A stretch of DNA of 64,000 nucleotides from Ruminococcus flavefaciens (GTDB lineage: Bacteria; Bacillota; Clostridia; Oscillospirales; Ruminococcaceae). Under the pieces are notes generated by a model. That model was not told the origin of the DNA and did not search any database. It saw only the letters and a program-made list of their open reading frames with translations. Where the stretch lies: contig JAMPGO010000001.1 in NCBI GenBank assembly GCA_023663905.1, forward strand, positions 812,002 through 876,001, read 5' to 3'. Position 1 is the first letter of the stretch; the number at the start of each line of letters is the position of its first letter. Shown piece by piece: positions 36,461 to 45,155 of this stretch. The position numbers and the translations under genes were made by a program.

Positions 36461-36886
36461 ATGAAGAGCTTCAAGCCCGAATACAGCGCACTCACAGCCC
36501 TGCGGATTATCATCCTTGTCATATCCGTCGTGCTTATAGGCGCTGTAAGAATATATGTTCCGATAAATGCCGTTGTGCTTATATTTTCTGTCGCCGTAAT
36601 AATCGCCGATATTTTTATGATTTTCGTCTACCTGCCTGTATACTTCTCATCGCTCAGCTATGAAATGACGGAGGAGAAGATAATCCGCCACAGCGGTGTG
36701 TTTATGAAGTCGCACCAGTCCGTGCGCTATTCAACAGTGCAGTACAGCGTTGTAGTCACAACGCCTTTTTCCGATAAGACAGGGCTGAATTTCGTCGTCC
36801 TGTTTGTCTACGGCGGAAGTCTCAGGCTGATTTTCCTGAAAAAAAGCGACGCTATGGAGATTCTCAGGAGGTGCGGTGATGTATAA
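36461..36886 (+). CDS. YdbS-like bPH2 membrane protein
   Basis: A 141-residue protein: two hydrophobic helices (about 13-60), then one bacterial PH domain (SYEMTEEKIIRHSGVFMKSHQSVRYSTVQYSVVV). It pairs with the larger multi-PH gene that overlaps its 3' end, the YdbS/YdbT arrangement known from Bacillus, where these protect against some bacteriocins; the molecular role is not settled. RBS GGAGGAG precedes the ATG. A TATAAT at 36420-36425 may be its -10, with a poor -35. Confidence 0.8.
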   Translation: MKSFKPEYSALTALRIIILVISVVLIGAVRIYVPINAVVLIFSVAVIIADIFMIFVYLPVYFSSLSYEMTEEKIIRHSGVFMKSHQSVRYSTVQYSVVVTTPFSDKTGLNFVVLFVYGGSLRLIFLKKSDAMEILRRCGDV

Positions 36887-38315
36887 CGAACATCCGCTCA
36901 GAATAATGCGGTATTCGATGAAGAATATATGGCTTCTGATTTTTCCGCTCCTCAGAGGTGCGACCGTGCTGAAATTCGACCCGGCAGGCATTTATGCGTG
37001 GATTCAGGGCGCTTGGAAGGACGTTGCCGTTCTGGGAATAATCCTGCTTTTCGGCTTTATCAGGTGGTACTTCTCGAGAATCAGCATAACGGAATCGGCT
37101 GTAATCCACACGGACGGACTTTTTATCAAGGTAACAAAAACGATACCTGTCGAAAATATCAGCGCCGTCACGTCCGAACGTCTGTTCCTGTTAGCACCGT
37201 TCAGGGCGATGACAATCCGCTGTGATACAAGGGCAGGAGTTTTCAAATCGACCGATATGAAGCTTCTCGTCACGGCAAAAGTCGGCAGGGAAATTATGTC
37301 GCATATCCCGAAGCCGAAGCGCACGGAGATAACGGATGATTTTCCCGAGCCGACAGTGCTGTCCGTGCTGTTATTCTCGGCATTCTTTTCAAGCGGATTC
37401 TCGGGAGCGGTATATATAGCGGTATTCTTTTTCAAGGGCGGAGATATAGCCCACGATTTGCTTACGGTCTGGTTCGGGCGCATAACGGAGATGACGGAGA
37501 AAATCACGGAAAAGTTTATTCTCAATATTCCACGCACGGGAATAGTCATAGGCGTATTTTTTCTTGTTGCGTGGCTGTTGTCGTTTATCGTCAACGTCCT
37601 GCGCTATTCACGCTTCCGTGTATCGGCTGACTGCAGATATATCAACATCTCCTGCGGAATCACCAACCGCAAGGAATACAGAATCCGCACGGAGCATATC
37701 AACTACACCGACCTTCGGCAGAATCTTATTATGAAGCTGTGCGGAGCTGTTTCGGTAAATATCAGCTGTGCAGGTTACGGAAGCGACAGCAAGCAGCTTC
37801 CCGTGCTTCTGCCTATGAGGAAAGAGAACAATCTCGGGAGCGGACTGGAGCGGATAGGCATTTCCTCTGACGAGAAGATTGACTTCCGCCCGAAAATAAG
37901 CGGTATATTCAGCTATATATGGCAACCCTTGACTGCTGTCGTAGCTGTTTTCGTTGCATATCAGCTTGCGGACAGGTATATCCCACAGCTCTCGGAGCTT
38001 CTCTACTTCCTCGTAGTAATGGGCGAAATACCGCTTGTGTGGCTTGTTGCGGTAAAAACGGCTTCGCTTTTCCGTAGCGGTATTACTGTAGACGGCGACA
38101 AAATCATCGTCCGCAGTACGAAAATGACAGCATTCCACACTGTCATCGCCGAAAAGAAAAAGGTCGTGAATGTCGAGATACGGCAGTCGATTTTCCAGCG
38201 AATCACCCGAAAGAAGTGCCATATCAGGATATGGTTTACAGGCGAAAGCAGGTCGTGCTTTACAGTCAAGTCCGTTTCCGTGACCGACGCTGAAAAAATC
38301 TGTAACTTATTGTAA
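36879..38315 (+). CDS. YdbT-like membrane protein with repeated bPH2 domains
   Basis: A 478-residue protein with alternating membrane helices and bPH2 domains: PH-like blocks around residues 60-140 (VIHTDGLFIKVTKTIPVENISAVTSER), 245-310 (CRYINISCGITNRKEYRIRTEHI) and 405-478. ATG 36879 lies 7 bases after AGGAGG and overlaps the YdbS-like stop by 8 bases, so the two are translationally coupled. Membrane-localised; function inferred only from the YdbS/YdbT pairing. Confidence 0.8.
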   Translation: MYNEHPLRIMRYSMKNIWLLIFPLLRGATVLKFDPAGIYAWIQGAWKDVAVLGIILLFGFIRWYFSRISITESAVIHTDGLFIKVTKTIPVENISAVTSERLFLLAPFRAMTIRCDTRAGVFKSTDMKLLVTAKVGREIMSHIPKPKRTEITDDFPEPTVLSVLLFSAFFSSGFSGAVYIAVFFFKGGDIAHDLLTVWFGRITEMTEKITEKFILNIPRTGIVIGVFFLVAWLLSFIVNVLRYSRFRVSADCRYINISCGITNRKEYRIRTEHINYTDLRQNLIMKLCGAVSVNISCAGYGSDSKQLPVLLPMRKENNLGSGLERIGISSDEKIDFRPKISGIFSYIWQPLTAVVAVFVAYQLADRYIPQLSELLYFLVVMGEIPLVWLVAVKTASLFRSGITVDGDKIIVRSTKMTAFHTVIAEKKKVVNVEIRQSIFQRITRKKCHIRIWFTGESRSCFTVKSVSVTDAEKICNLL

Positions 38316-38326
38316 TTTCAGGGTAA

Positions 38327-38355
38327 TTGACATATCCGCACTGCTGTGATATGAT
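38327..38355 (+). promoter_or_regulatory. Promoter of the DUF2157/two-component operon
   Basis: TTGACA at 38327-38332 and TATGAT at 38350-38355, spacer 17. A second possible -10 (TATGAT 38419-38424, -35 TTACAG) lies nearer the gene. Confidence 0.7.
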
Positions 38356-38358
38356 AAT

Positions 38359-38386
38359 AGTGACATTTGTCACTCGGAAAGTGACA
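38359..38386 (+). promoter_or_regulatory. Operator-like repeat AGTGACA after the promoter
   Basis: Inverted repeat AGTGACA (38359-38365) and TGTCACT (38368-38374) with a 2-base gap, plus a third half-site AGTGACA at 38380-38386. It covers the expected transcription start. A natural candidate binder is the NarL-type regulator encoded at the end of this operon. Confidence 0.6.
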
Positions 38387-38445
38387 TACAACATCTTACA
38401 GAAATGTAAAAAATGTGCTATGATATAAGTACAGGAGGGATATAT

Positions 38446-40809
38446 ATGTTAAAAATATTTCTGATTCTCGTTATTGCCGGGATTATTCTCTTTATTCCCG
38501 GGATTATCACTATCGCAGTCGTCGCCTGTATCAGGGCTGACCGCAAACAGCGTGAACAGGGCTTCCCGGTTGAGACAGGCAGAGTTATTCCGCCACCGCC
38601 ACCGCCTCGTGAAAAGCTCAGTGCTTCGGCGATAATGCTCTTGATTGGCACAGCGTTCGTCATCCTCTCGGCGATTACGTTCATTGTGGCAAACTGGGTA
38701 GATATGTCGCCCGTCGGACGAGTTTCCGCACTTCTCGCAGAATCCGTACTCGCATTCGGCATAAGCGTACTGCTCAACAAAGTCATCAAGCTAAGCCGTA
38801 CTTCAATGGCATTCTATATGATTGGCTCTGTCGTGGCAGTCGTTGCGCTGATTACGGCAGGATATTACGAGCTTCTCGGCGCTTGGTTCTCCGTCGAAGG
38901 AGACGGCTTTGCGCTATTATACGGCGCTTCCGCCCTTACCGTCTCGGCACTGTCGTTCGTGGCTTATCCCATATACAAGAGCAGGGCATTCAACTACATC
39001 GGCACGGCTTTCGTCTCTCTGGCAATTATATTCCTGTGCATTCAGCCGACCGAAACTATCGACCAGTTCGTTGCAGTCATCGCACTTGCACAGCTCGTCA
39101 TTACCGCAGTAATTCACCTGCTCAAGCCTCAGAAGGGTACGGAAATGGAGCGCCCCGTGGTGCTTATCGGCGATATTTCCGCTGTTGTGTATCAGATTAT
39201 AGCAGGTATCTACGTTCTCGGCACGACTTTTGATTCAACCGTATACACGTTCGCCGTCCTCGCTGTACTTCTCGCACAGCTTCTTATGTACGGCATTTTC
39301 AAGAAACAGCGTTGGATGTTCATCTTCTTCAACATAATCGGCATATACACAGCGTTTATTGCAACAGGCTTGTTTGAGGACAGAATCGGCGAGGATTACA
39401 CAATGCTTCTGTTTGCGTTCATCACCCTCGCATTCTACATCGTCAACAGGCTCATCCCGAAAAACCTGACGGAGTGCCATATTATCACTCTTGTCGGAGC
39501 TGTTATCGGCTCAATTACTGCGCTTCTTGCGGATAACGATAACTACTGGCTCAACGCAGTTGTACCGCTTGTGACGGCGCTGGGCATATCGAGCTACGGG
39601 CTTAACAAGGAGAAGGCTGTGCAGACGGCTTCGGGCATATTCTCGCCCATACTTCCGTTCTTTACGGCGGTGTTTATGTACAGCAGAATCACGGACAGCT
39701 ACGGCATTCTTCCCAAAGAGGCGCAGACTATCGTCTACGGCGCACTCACTGCATTCTATATCGCCGTTGCTTCGTTCTACGTGTTCCTGCCGAAAATCAG
39801 CTTCGGCTTCCACGCAAAACATCCCGTGCAGTCTCAGGTGATTATTTACTCCAATATGATTTGCGCAACAGCTGTTCTCCTCAATATATCGGGACTTTCC
39901 CAGCTGTTTATGATACCAGTCGCCCTCTGCGTGATTCACTTCGCCGTTTCTTACTCGATGAGCTGTAATATCACGGCTACAGGCTCGGTAATCAGCCTTA
40001 TTATCCTTGCCGACAAGCTTCTTGACCACTATATCGGCGAGGATACCGATACGAGTATGTACATAATGTTCGGGCTTTTCGCCGTACTTATTATACTTTC
40101 GAGATTCCTGTTCCCCGACGGCTTTTCCTCAAAGACCGAAAACAAGACCCTCATCGACGTTATCCTTCTCAGCTCGTGGACTGCCGTAATGCCGTTTCCG
40201 TTCTTTAACAGGACTGCATTCTTCCTGCGCACTATCGCTCTCGCCGTATTCCTTGCGGGATTCATCAAGCGCAAGACAAGCACGGCGACAGCTACCGTTA
40301 TACTCTCGTTCTCGTCCGCACTTGCGTGCTTCGCATTTATGACCCGACCGTTCCTTACACCCGATTCCTCGATGATTGCAAGCAAAATCAACATCGCCAT
40401 ATTCGCAGTCCTCGGAATCGCATATCGCTATATCTGGAAAAATCATCCGTCGGCTTCAAAAATCAGCTCCACAGTTATTTTCATCATCGCCTTTGCAAGC
40501 CTGATAATTGACGGCATAGTATTCGACAGCGTTGCAAACAAGATTTTCGTCCTCGCCGTAACCGCAGGCGTGCTTGTGTTCTCGTTCTTTGCGAAGTCCA
40601 AGACGTGGTTTACCGCCTCGTCAATTGCGCTCGTGGTTATGACAGTATTCTCGACTATCAGGTACTTCAACAGCGCTGGCTGGTGGCTGTATCTTCTCAT
40701 CGTCGGCGCTGTATTCATCGCCATTGCTTCTGTCAACGAGATTTGCAAGAAAAACGGCGAGAGTATGAAATCGACCGTTGCGAAGAAGTTCAGCGACTGG
40801 ACGTGGTAA
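38446..40809 (+). CDS. Large DUF2157-like polytopic membrane protein
   Basis: A 787-residue protein made almost entirely of hydrophobic segments (about twenty). A short N-terminal membrane anchor and a proline-rich linker (six prolines near residue 50) lead into LSASAIMLLIGTAFVILSAITFIVANW, a segment typical of DUF2157-type proteins. No catalytic motif is seen. ATG 38446 follows AGGAGGG. The histidine kinase gene overlaps its end by 7 bases, so it may act in sensing with that kinase. Confidence 0.65.
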   Translation: MLKIFLILVIAGIILFIPGIITIAVVACIRADRKQREQGFPVETGRVIPPPPPPREKLSASAIMLLIGTAFVILSAITFIVANWVDMSPVGRVSALLAESVLAFGISVLLNKVIKLSRTSMAFYMIGSVVAVVALITAGYYELLGAWFSVEGDGFALLYGASALTVSALSFVAYPIYKSRAFNYIGTAFVSLAIIFLCIQPTETIDQFVAVIALAQLVITAVIHLLKPQKGTEMERPVVLIGDISAVVYQIIAGIYVLGTTFDSTVYTFAVLAVLLAQLLMYGIFKKQRWMFIFFNIIGIYTAFIATGLFEDRIGEDYTMLLFAFITLAFYIVNRLIPKNLTECHIITLVGAVIGSITALLADNDNYWLNAVVPLVTALGISSYGLNKEKAVQTASGIFSPILPFFTAVFMYSRITDSYGILPKEAQTIVYGALTAFYIAVASFYVFLPKISFGFHAKHPVQSQVIIYSNMICATAVLLNISGLSQLFMIPVALCVIHFAVSYSMSCNITATGSVISLIILADKLLDHYIGEDTDTSMYIMFGLFAVLIILSRFLFPDGFSSKTENKTLIDVILLSSWTAVMPFPFFNRTAFFLRTIALAVFLAGFIKRKTSTATATVILSFSSALACFAFMTRPFLTPDSSMIASKINIAIFAVLGIAYRYIWKNHPSASKISSTVIFIIAFASLIIDGIVFDSVANKIFVLAVTAGVLVFSFFAKSKTWFTASSIALVVMTVFSTIRYFNSAGWWLYLLIVGAVFIAIASVNEICKKNGESMKSTVAKKFSDWTW

Positions 40810-42335
40810 GCGTTATATCACCGCTCCTGCTGTTCATCGGGCTGTGCGGAATGGTCGGCACGGTCTGCTGGATTCTGCGGTGCGGAAACAACAACAGGAT
40901 GACAAGATTATTCATCGCCTGTCAGCTCTCGATAGCGCTATGGCTGGTCTCACAGCTTCTCATACTCTTCTCGGAGAGCGTGAGCCAACTGTGGATTAGC
41001 TATCTCATAGGCAATGCAGGGATATGCTGTCTGTCGCCGTTCTGGCTGATGTTCTCTGCGGAATACACGGATTTTCGGCTTAAAAAATATCTCCGTGCGC
41101 TGTACATCGTCCCTGCGGTAATGTTCGCCTTTATAGCGACAAATCCGCTTCACGGGCTGTACTATGCCGATTTCGGGAAGAACGGTATCAGCTACGGGGT
41201 GCTGTTCTACGTGTTTCAGCTGTTATTCTATGCGCTGATAATTTCGGGGATTCTGTTACTGGGCAGAAACAAAAAGAACGAACGTTCCCACGCTATGCTT
41301 GCGCTTGCCGTAGTCGTACCGCTTGCGGTTAATATCCTGACGGTTGCAGGTGTGATACGCTCGGAAATCGAGCTTACACCGCTGTTCTTTGCCTTCTCGG
41401 TAATTATGATACTCATAGCAATCAGGCGCTTCGGGCTTCTCAACATCAACAGAATAGCCATAAACGAGACCATTGACAACATCGCCACCGCCGTAATCGT
41501 GTTCAGCGCCGACGGAAGTATGACCTACCGCAACAAGTATTCGGGGCAGATTATGGACTTCAGCGACATCGGCAGTATTTCGGACTTTGTGCGCCGTATC
41601 GGAAGCACGCAGGGCGATATTGAGCTTGACGGAGTTTTTTATAATATCCGTCGGAGTACGTGCCTAAACAAGAAGGGCGCAGAGATTGCGCAGGTCGTGA
41701 TAATCAACAACGTATCGGAATACTATGAGCTTGCCGAAGCCGAGAAGAAGCTTTCCCTCGAACACGAACGCAACCGTATTGCACAGGAAATTCACGATTC
41801 CGCAGGTCACACGTTCACGATGATAAGCTCGCTTGCAAAGATTCTGCGTATTGAGACGGACGGCGACAGAATCCGTGAGTATATCGACGAGATTGACGGT
41901 CTGTCACGGAGCGGTATTACCCAGCTTCGTTGCTCGATAAACAATCTGCGTGACGATGAGTTTATGACTTCCGTCACAAGAGCCGTGCGGACTGTGGTGA
42001 CGGCTGTGCGGAATATTGATGTTGAGCTGTGTTTTCAGGGCGAAGAGGATGAGAGCTTCGGGTTCTGCGTGCGTGTGGTCTACGATAATATCCGTGAGAC
42101 CCTGACGAACGCAATGAGGTACTCGGGTGCGGACAGGATTGATATTATCGTCAAGTTTCTTGCCGACCGTCTTGAGCTGTATATTTTCGATAACGGAGCA
42201 GGGTGCGGAGAAATCACGGAAAACAACGGTCTCACGGGAATCCGCACACGTACCGAAGAGCTGGGCGGAGAAGTGCGGTTCACGTCGGTATCGGGCGAGG
42301 GCTTCTCAACTGCAATAAAAATACCGAAGAGATAG
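40803..42335 (+). CDS. Sensor histidine kinase, 7TM N-terminus and HisKA_3 core
   Basis: A 510-residue kinase. Residues about 5-215 hold seven membrane helices of the HisKA_7TM type; a PAS-like domain follows (about 225-310). The phosphoacceptor is the His in ERNRIAQEIHDSAGHT (HisKA_3, NarX/DesK type), and the ATPase domain has the N-box IRETLTNAMRYS and FDNGAGCG. GTG at 40803 is the only reasonable start, overlapping the preceding gene by 7 bases. The response regulator follows, so it is the cognate pair. Confidence 0.88.
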   Translation: MVSVISPLLLFIGLCGMVGTVCWILRCGNNNRMTRLFIACQLSIALWLVSQLLILFSESVSQLWISYLIGNAGICCLSPFWLMFSAEYTDFRLKKYLRALYIVPAVMFAFIATNPLHGLYYADFGKNGISYGVLFYVFQLLFYALIISGILLLGRNKKNERSHAMLALAVVVPLAVNILTVAGVIRSEIELTPLFFAFSVIMILIAIRRFGLLNINRIAINETIDNIATAVIVFSADGSMTYRNKYSGQIMDFSDIGSISDFVRRIGSTQGDIELDGVFYNIRRSTCLNKKGAEIAQVVIINNVSEYYELAEAEKKLSLEHERNRIAQEIHDSAGHTFTMISSLAKILRIETDGDRIREYIDEIDGLSRSGITQLRCSINNLRDDEFMTSVTRAVRTVVTAVRNIDVELCFQGEEDESFGFCVRVVYDNIRETLTNAMRYSGADRIDIIVKFLADRLELYIFDNGAGCGEITENNGLTGIRTRTEELGGEVRFTSVSGEGFSTAIKIPKR

Positions 42336-42459
42336 CGCCGTACCAGTACCCGACGGAGCTGTGCGGATTACTCGGGCAGGGCTTATCGCAGTGCGCCCTG
42401 AATAAGCCTGTACCCGATTAAAACACGGGCTTGCAACCATACAAAGAAAGAGTGATGTT

Positions 42460-43086
42460 ATGATAAAAGTGCTTATTGCCGATGATTTGCAGATTCTGCG
42501 CACAGGACTGAGGGCTGTTCTCTCGCAGGTCAGCGACATAACCGTTGTGGGCGAGGCTTCCGACGGCAAAGAGGCTTACGAGCTTGCGGTACGTCTGCGA
42601 CCCGACGTTGTGCTTATGGATATGCGTATGCCCGATTTCGACGGCGGTTACGGTACACGGCAGATTAAGGAGAAAATCAGCGGAATAAAAGTCCTCGTGC
42701 TGACTACTTTCGACGACAAGGAGACGGTTCACAAGGCGCTCTCAAGCGGTGCGGACGGCTATATCCTCAAGGAAATGGACAACGACCGGATTATCACCTC
42801 TATCAGGGCTGTTTCGGGCGGAATCAACGTGTTCTGCGATAATATCTTCAGGTCTATAAAGCAGGAGACCGTTATTCAGCAGAATCCACGAAACTTCGAC
42901 CTTACGGAGCGTGAGACCGAGTTCCTGCGCCTTATCTGCGACGGCTGTGATAACAGGGAAATAGCTTCCCGTATGTTCCTCGCCGAAGGTACTGTCCGCA
43001 ACTGCATTTCTCGCCTTCTCGAAAAGCTCAGCCTCAAAGACCGTACCCAGCTCGCAGTCTTCGCCATAAAAAATAATCTGATTTAG
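42460..43086 (+). CDS. NarL/LuxR-type response regulator
   Basis: A 208-residue regulator: receiver domain 1-120 with acidic pocket DD at 8-9, phosphorylation site in VVLMDMRMPD (Asp about 51) and Lys in LKEMD; LuxR-type HTH at 140-205 (LTERETEFLRLICDGCDNREIASRMFLAEGTVRNCISRLLEKL). Cognate to the kinase upstream. The 124-base gap from the kinase contains GC-rich inverted sequence (42380-42425) but no clear promoter or T run. Confidence 0.92.
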   Translation: MIKVLIADDLQILRTGLRAVLSQVSDITVVGEASDGKEAYELAVRLRPDVVLMDMRMPDFDGGYGTRQIKEKISGIKVLVLTTFDDKETVHKALSSGADGYILKEMDNDRIITSIRAVSGGINVFCDNIFRSIKQETVIQQNPRNFDLTERETEFLRLICDGCDNREIASRMFLAEGTVRNCISRLLEKLSLKDRTQLAVFAIKNNLI

Positions 43087-43089
43087 CTC

Positions 43090-43118
43090 TTGACAAATCC
43101 GCTTTTTTGTGTTATACT
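43090..43118 (+). promoter_or_regulatory. Promoter of the nudC leader
   Basis: TTGACA at 43090-43095 and TATACT at 43113-43118, spacer 17. Confidence 0.8.
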
Positions 43119-43124
43119 GTAATT

Positions 43125-43213
43125 ATCATATAGATGCTCCTTCTAAGGATTTATGTGATTGGTTTTTGTGTGTATGGGCAATACTCCGCTTAACAGCGGA
43201 GTGTTGCTTTTTT
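43125..43213 (+). ncRNA. Candidate structured leader or small RNA ending in an intrinsic terminator
   Basis: From the predicted start of transcription the RNA can form a first stem ATCATAT/ATGTGAT enclosing a TCCT-TCTA-AGGA hairpin, then a U/G-rich single strand, then a 10-bp hairpin (43180-43189 with 43196-43205, loop of 6) followed by GC and seven T. The terminator stands before the nudC RBS. Such promoter-leader-terminator layouts are usual for riboswitches, attenuators or stand-alone small RNAs. I recognise no known motif. An ATG-TGA start-stop pair follows AAGGA in the first stem. Confidence 0.5.
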
Positions 43214-43234
43214 ATTATCTGAAAGGAGAAAGCT

Positions 43235-44065
43235 ATGATTCAGGACATCAGCCCCTCTGTACTTGACAACAAGTACATCGACAAGAAATACCCCGACCCC
43301 GACAGCATTATCTTCCACTTCGACGGAACGAGCGTGCTTTGCGGGAATAATCCGCAGAAGCCATTTCCCTGCTTTGCGGAGCTTACTCTGCCCGATAATC
43401 TCATCTTCCTGTTCAGCATAGACGGACGGGATTATTTTCTCCTGCGTGATACAGCCGTGACAGTCCCTGACGGCTTCGGCTATGCTGATATAAAGCAGTT
43501 CAGGCGCAGAGACGGAATCCCACGTGCGGAAATATATGCCCTCGCCACTGCATATCACCTTGCCCTGTGGTACAGCGAAAGCCGTTACTGCGGTTACTGT
43601 GGCGGACAGACAGTCACAGACAGCCGTGAGCGTGCCGTAAAATGCACCTTCTGCGGAAAAATAATCTACCCGAGAATCAATCCCGCTGTTATAGTCGGAG
43701 TAACCGACGGTGACAGGCTTCTCATAACACGCTACACTTCAAGCCGTGGTGTAAATCACGACGCGCTGATAGCAGGCTTTACCGAAATCGGCGAAACGCT
43801 GGAGCAGACGGTTGAGCGTGAGGTTATGGAAGAAGTCGGGCTTAAAGTCAGGAATATCCGCTATTACAAGTCCCAGCCGTGGGGATATTCGGGCGGAATA
43901 CTTATGGGATTCTGGTGCGACGTGGACGGCGGTACGGAGATAACGCTTGACAGAACCGAGCTGAGCCGTGCCGACTGGACGGAGCGCTCGGAAATCGTCG
44001 GTCAGCCCGACGACCTCAGCCTAACAAATGATATGATGATGACGTTCAAGGCAGGACGGAATTAA
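43235..44065 (+). CDS. nudC: NAD+ diphosphatase / decapping Nudix hydrolase NudC-like
   Basis: A 276-residue protein in NudC order: N-terminal domain (1-110), zinc ribbon with CGYCGG and CTFCGK, then the Nudix domain. The Nudix box is GFTEIGETLEQTVEREVMEEVGL split as usual, and the NudC hallmark after it reads SQPWGYSGGILMGF (SQPW conserved). It cleaves NAD(H) to NMN(H) and AMP and removes NAD caps from RNA in relatives. RBS AAGGAG before ATG. It stands directly after the leader terminator, so its expression may depend on read-through. Confidence 0.9.
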   Translation: MIQDISPSVLDNKYIDKKYPDPDSIIFHFDGTSVLCGNNPQKPFPCFAELTLPDNLIFLFSIDGRDYFLLRDTAVTVPDGFGYADIKQFRRRDGIPRAEIYALATAYHLALWYSESRYCGYCGGQTVTDSRERAVKCTFCGKIIYPRINPAVIVGVTDGDRLLITRYTSSRGVNHDALIAGFTEIGETLEQTVEREVMEEVGLKVRNIRYYKSQPWGYSGGILMGFWCDVDGGTEITLDRTELSRADWTERSEIVGQPDDLSLTNDMMMTFKAGRN

Positions 44066-44079
44066 CGGTATACCGTTAA
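44062..44079. repeat. Dispersed palindrome, copy 1 (nudC 3' end)
   Basis: TTAACGGTATACCGTTAA, a perfect 18-bp palindrome overlapping the nudC stop codon. Confidence 0.8.
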
Positions 44080-44113
44080 CTATATTTTAACCAATCCACA
44101 GAACGGCAACAAA

Positions 44114-44133
44114 GTTAACGGTAAACCGTTGAC
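44114..44133. repeat. Dispersed palindrome, copy 2, acting as terminator between nudC and GH25
   Basis: GTTAACGGTAAACCGTTGAC followed by TTTTT on the plus strand. It lies just outside the GH25 stop and may end both convergent transcripts. Confidence 0.8.
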
Positions 44134-44137
44134 TTTT

Positions 44138-44791
44138 TCAGAAGCGATAGTCCCTGATTATCTCCTCTCCGTCAATTATCACCGTCAGCGTATGGCTCTT
44201 CCCGAGATTATTCAGCCCTGCGTTGCGTATTATCGTCGGGTAGTCCTCAAACGATTCGTCAAGGTCAACATAGCCCTCAATGCCCTCAATTTCGCCCTGC
44301 GACGACTTCTGCCACATCCCTGCACCCTCGGGCTTCTGCAAGTAATCCGCAACCCACAGTGCGTACCTGCGCTTAATATCGCTGTCGGCGAAAACGAGAT
44401 TATCGGCGGACATATACAGCCCCGCAAACCAGCCCTCTCGCTCCAGAGTATCGAGAAAAGCCCGTATTATCGCACTCACCGCAACAGTCCCGAGCGAGAG
44501 AATCCGCTCGTCCTCAACGTCGTAGTACACAGGGAACTCAAATTCCCTGCCTCTTATCACCGCTAGACAGGCACGTGCCTCTTCAACAGCTTCCTCTGCC
44601 GACTGCGCATAGCTGAACCAGTACGCACCGCACGGTATGCCGTTAGCCCGACAGCCCTCGTAATTCGCACGGAATCGGGAATCCTCCTGCTCCGCAACCC
44701 GACCGTAACCCGCACGGATTATCGCAAAATCAGTCCTCACCCTGCTCCAGTCAATCTCGCCCTGCCACTCCGATACGTCTATGCCGTTCAT
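44138..44791 (-). CDS. GH25 muramidase-like protein without signal peptide
   Basis: A 217-residue GH25 (Cellosyl-type) domain. Catalytic-region motifs are GIDVSEWQGEIDW at the N-terminus, VYYDVEDE (catalytic Asp-x-Glu), LWVADY and the C-terminal GIEGYVDLDES. It would cut the MurNAc-GlcNAc bond in peptidoglycan. There is no signal peptide, no wall-binding domain and no holin nearby, so how it reaches the wall is unclear. ATG 44791 is chosen because the in-frame TTG at 44806 is part of the RBS (TTGAGGAG). Confidence 0.85.
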   Translation of the reverse strand: MNGIDVSEWQGEIDWSRVRTDFAIIRAGYGRVAEQEDSRFRANYEGCRANGIPCGAYWFSYAQSAEEAVEEARACLAVIRGREFEFPVYYDVEDERILSLGTVAVSAIIRAFLDTLEREGWFAGLYMSADNLVFADSDIKRRYALWVADYLQKPEGAGMWQKSSQGEIEGIEGYVDLDESFEDYPTIIRNAGLNNLGKSHTLTVIIDGEEIIRDYRF

Positions 44792-44850
44792 AATACCACT
44801 CCTCAAATTTATTTTACCTATTATATGAAAGCGTGATACCGTCCGTGCAT

Positions 44851-44879
44851 AAAAAAAGGGTGAACGATTTGTTCACCCT
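44851..44879 (-). terminator. Terminator of the RelBE-like locus
   Basis: Arms AGGGTGAAC (44857-44865) and GTTCACCCT (44871-44879), 5-base loop, with seven U on the minus strand. Confidence 0.88.
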
Positions 44880-44885
44880 GAAATT

Positions 44886-45155
44886 TCAGTTATCGTAAAT
44901 ATCGCTTCTATGCCCGATTTCAAGCACAAGAATAACAACCCTGTCGTCCTGAATCTCGGCAAGCAGACGGTAATCGCCAACACGATAGCGCCACTGACCG
45001 CTTCGGTTCGAAGTCAAGCCCTTGCCGTGCTGACGAGGGTCGGCGCAGTTGTGCAGATTCTTGTAAATCCACGAGACAATCAGCTTTGCGGTCGGCTTGT
45101 CGAGCTTCGAGAGCTGTTTTTTGGCTTTTTTGGTAAGTTCAACGGCGTAATTCAA
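44886..45155 (-). CDS. RelE/ParE-superfamily toxin
   Basis: An 89-residue RelE-fold protein: LTKKAKKQLSKLDKPTAKLI, then GKGLTSNRSGQWRYRVGDYRLLAEI and HRSDIYD at the end. The conserved Arg-rich strands match ribosome-dependent mRNA interferases. TTG start overlaps the antitoxin stop by 4 bases (TTGA). It forms a type II toxin-antitoxin pair with the upstream gene. Confidence 0.85.
   Translation of the reverse strand: MNYAVELTKKAKKQLSKLDKPTAKLIVSWIYKNLHNCADPRQHGKGLTSNRSGQWRYRVGDYRLLAEIQDDRVVILVLEIGHRSDIYDN

Noticed and set aside
42336..42459. Missing gene or promoter in the gap between kinase and regulator
   Set aside because: Only GC-rich inverted sequence is seen, with no frame having an RBS and no clear promoter.
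43125..43213. ykkC-type (ADP-sensing) riboswitch before the Nudix gene
   Set aside because: Too short and without the conserved ykkC core as I know it; kept only as an unassigned leader.
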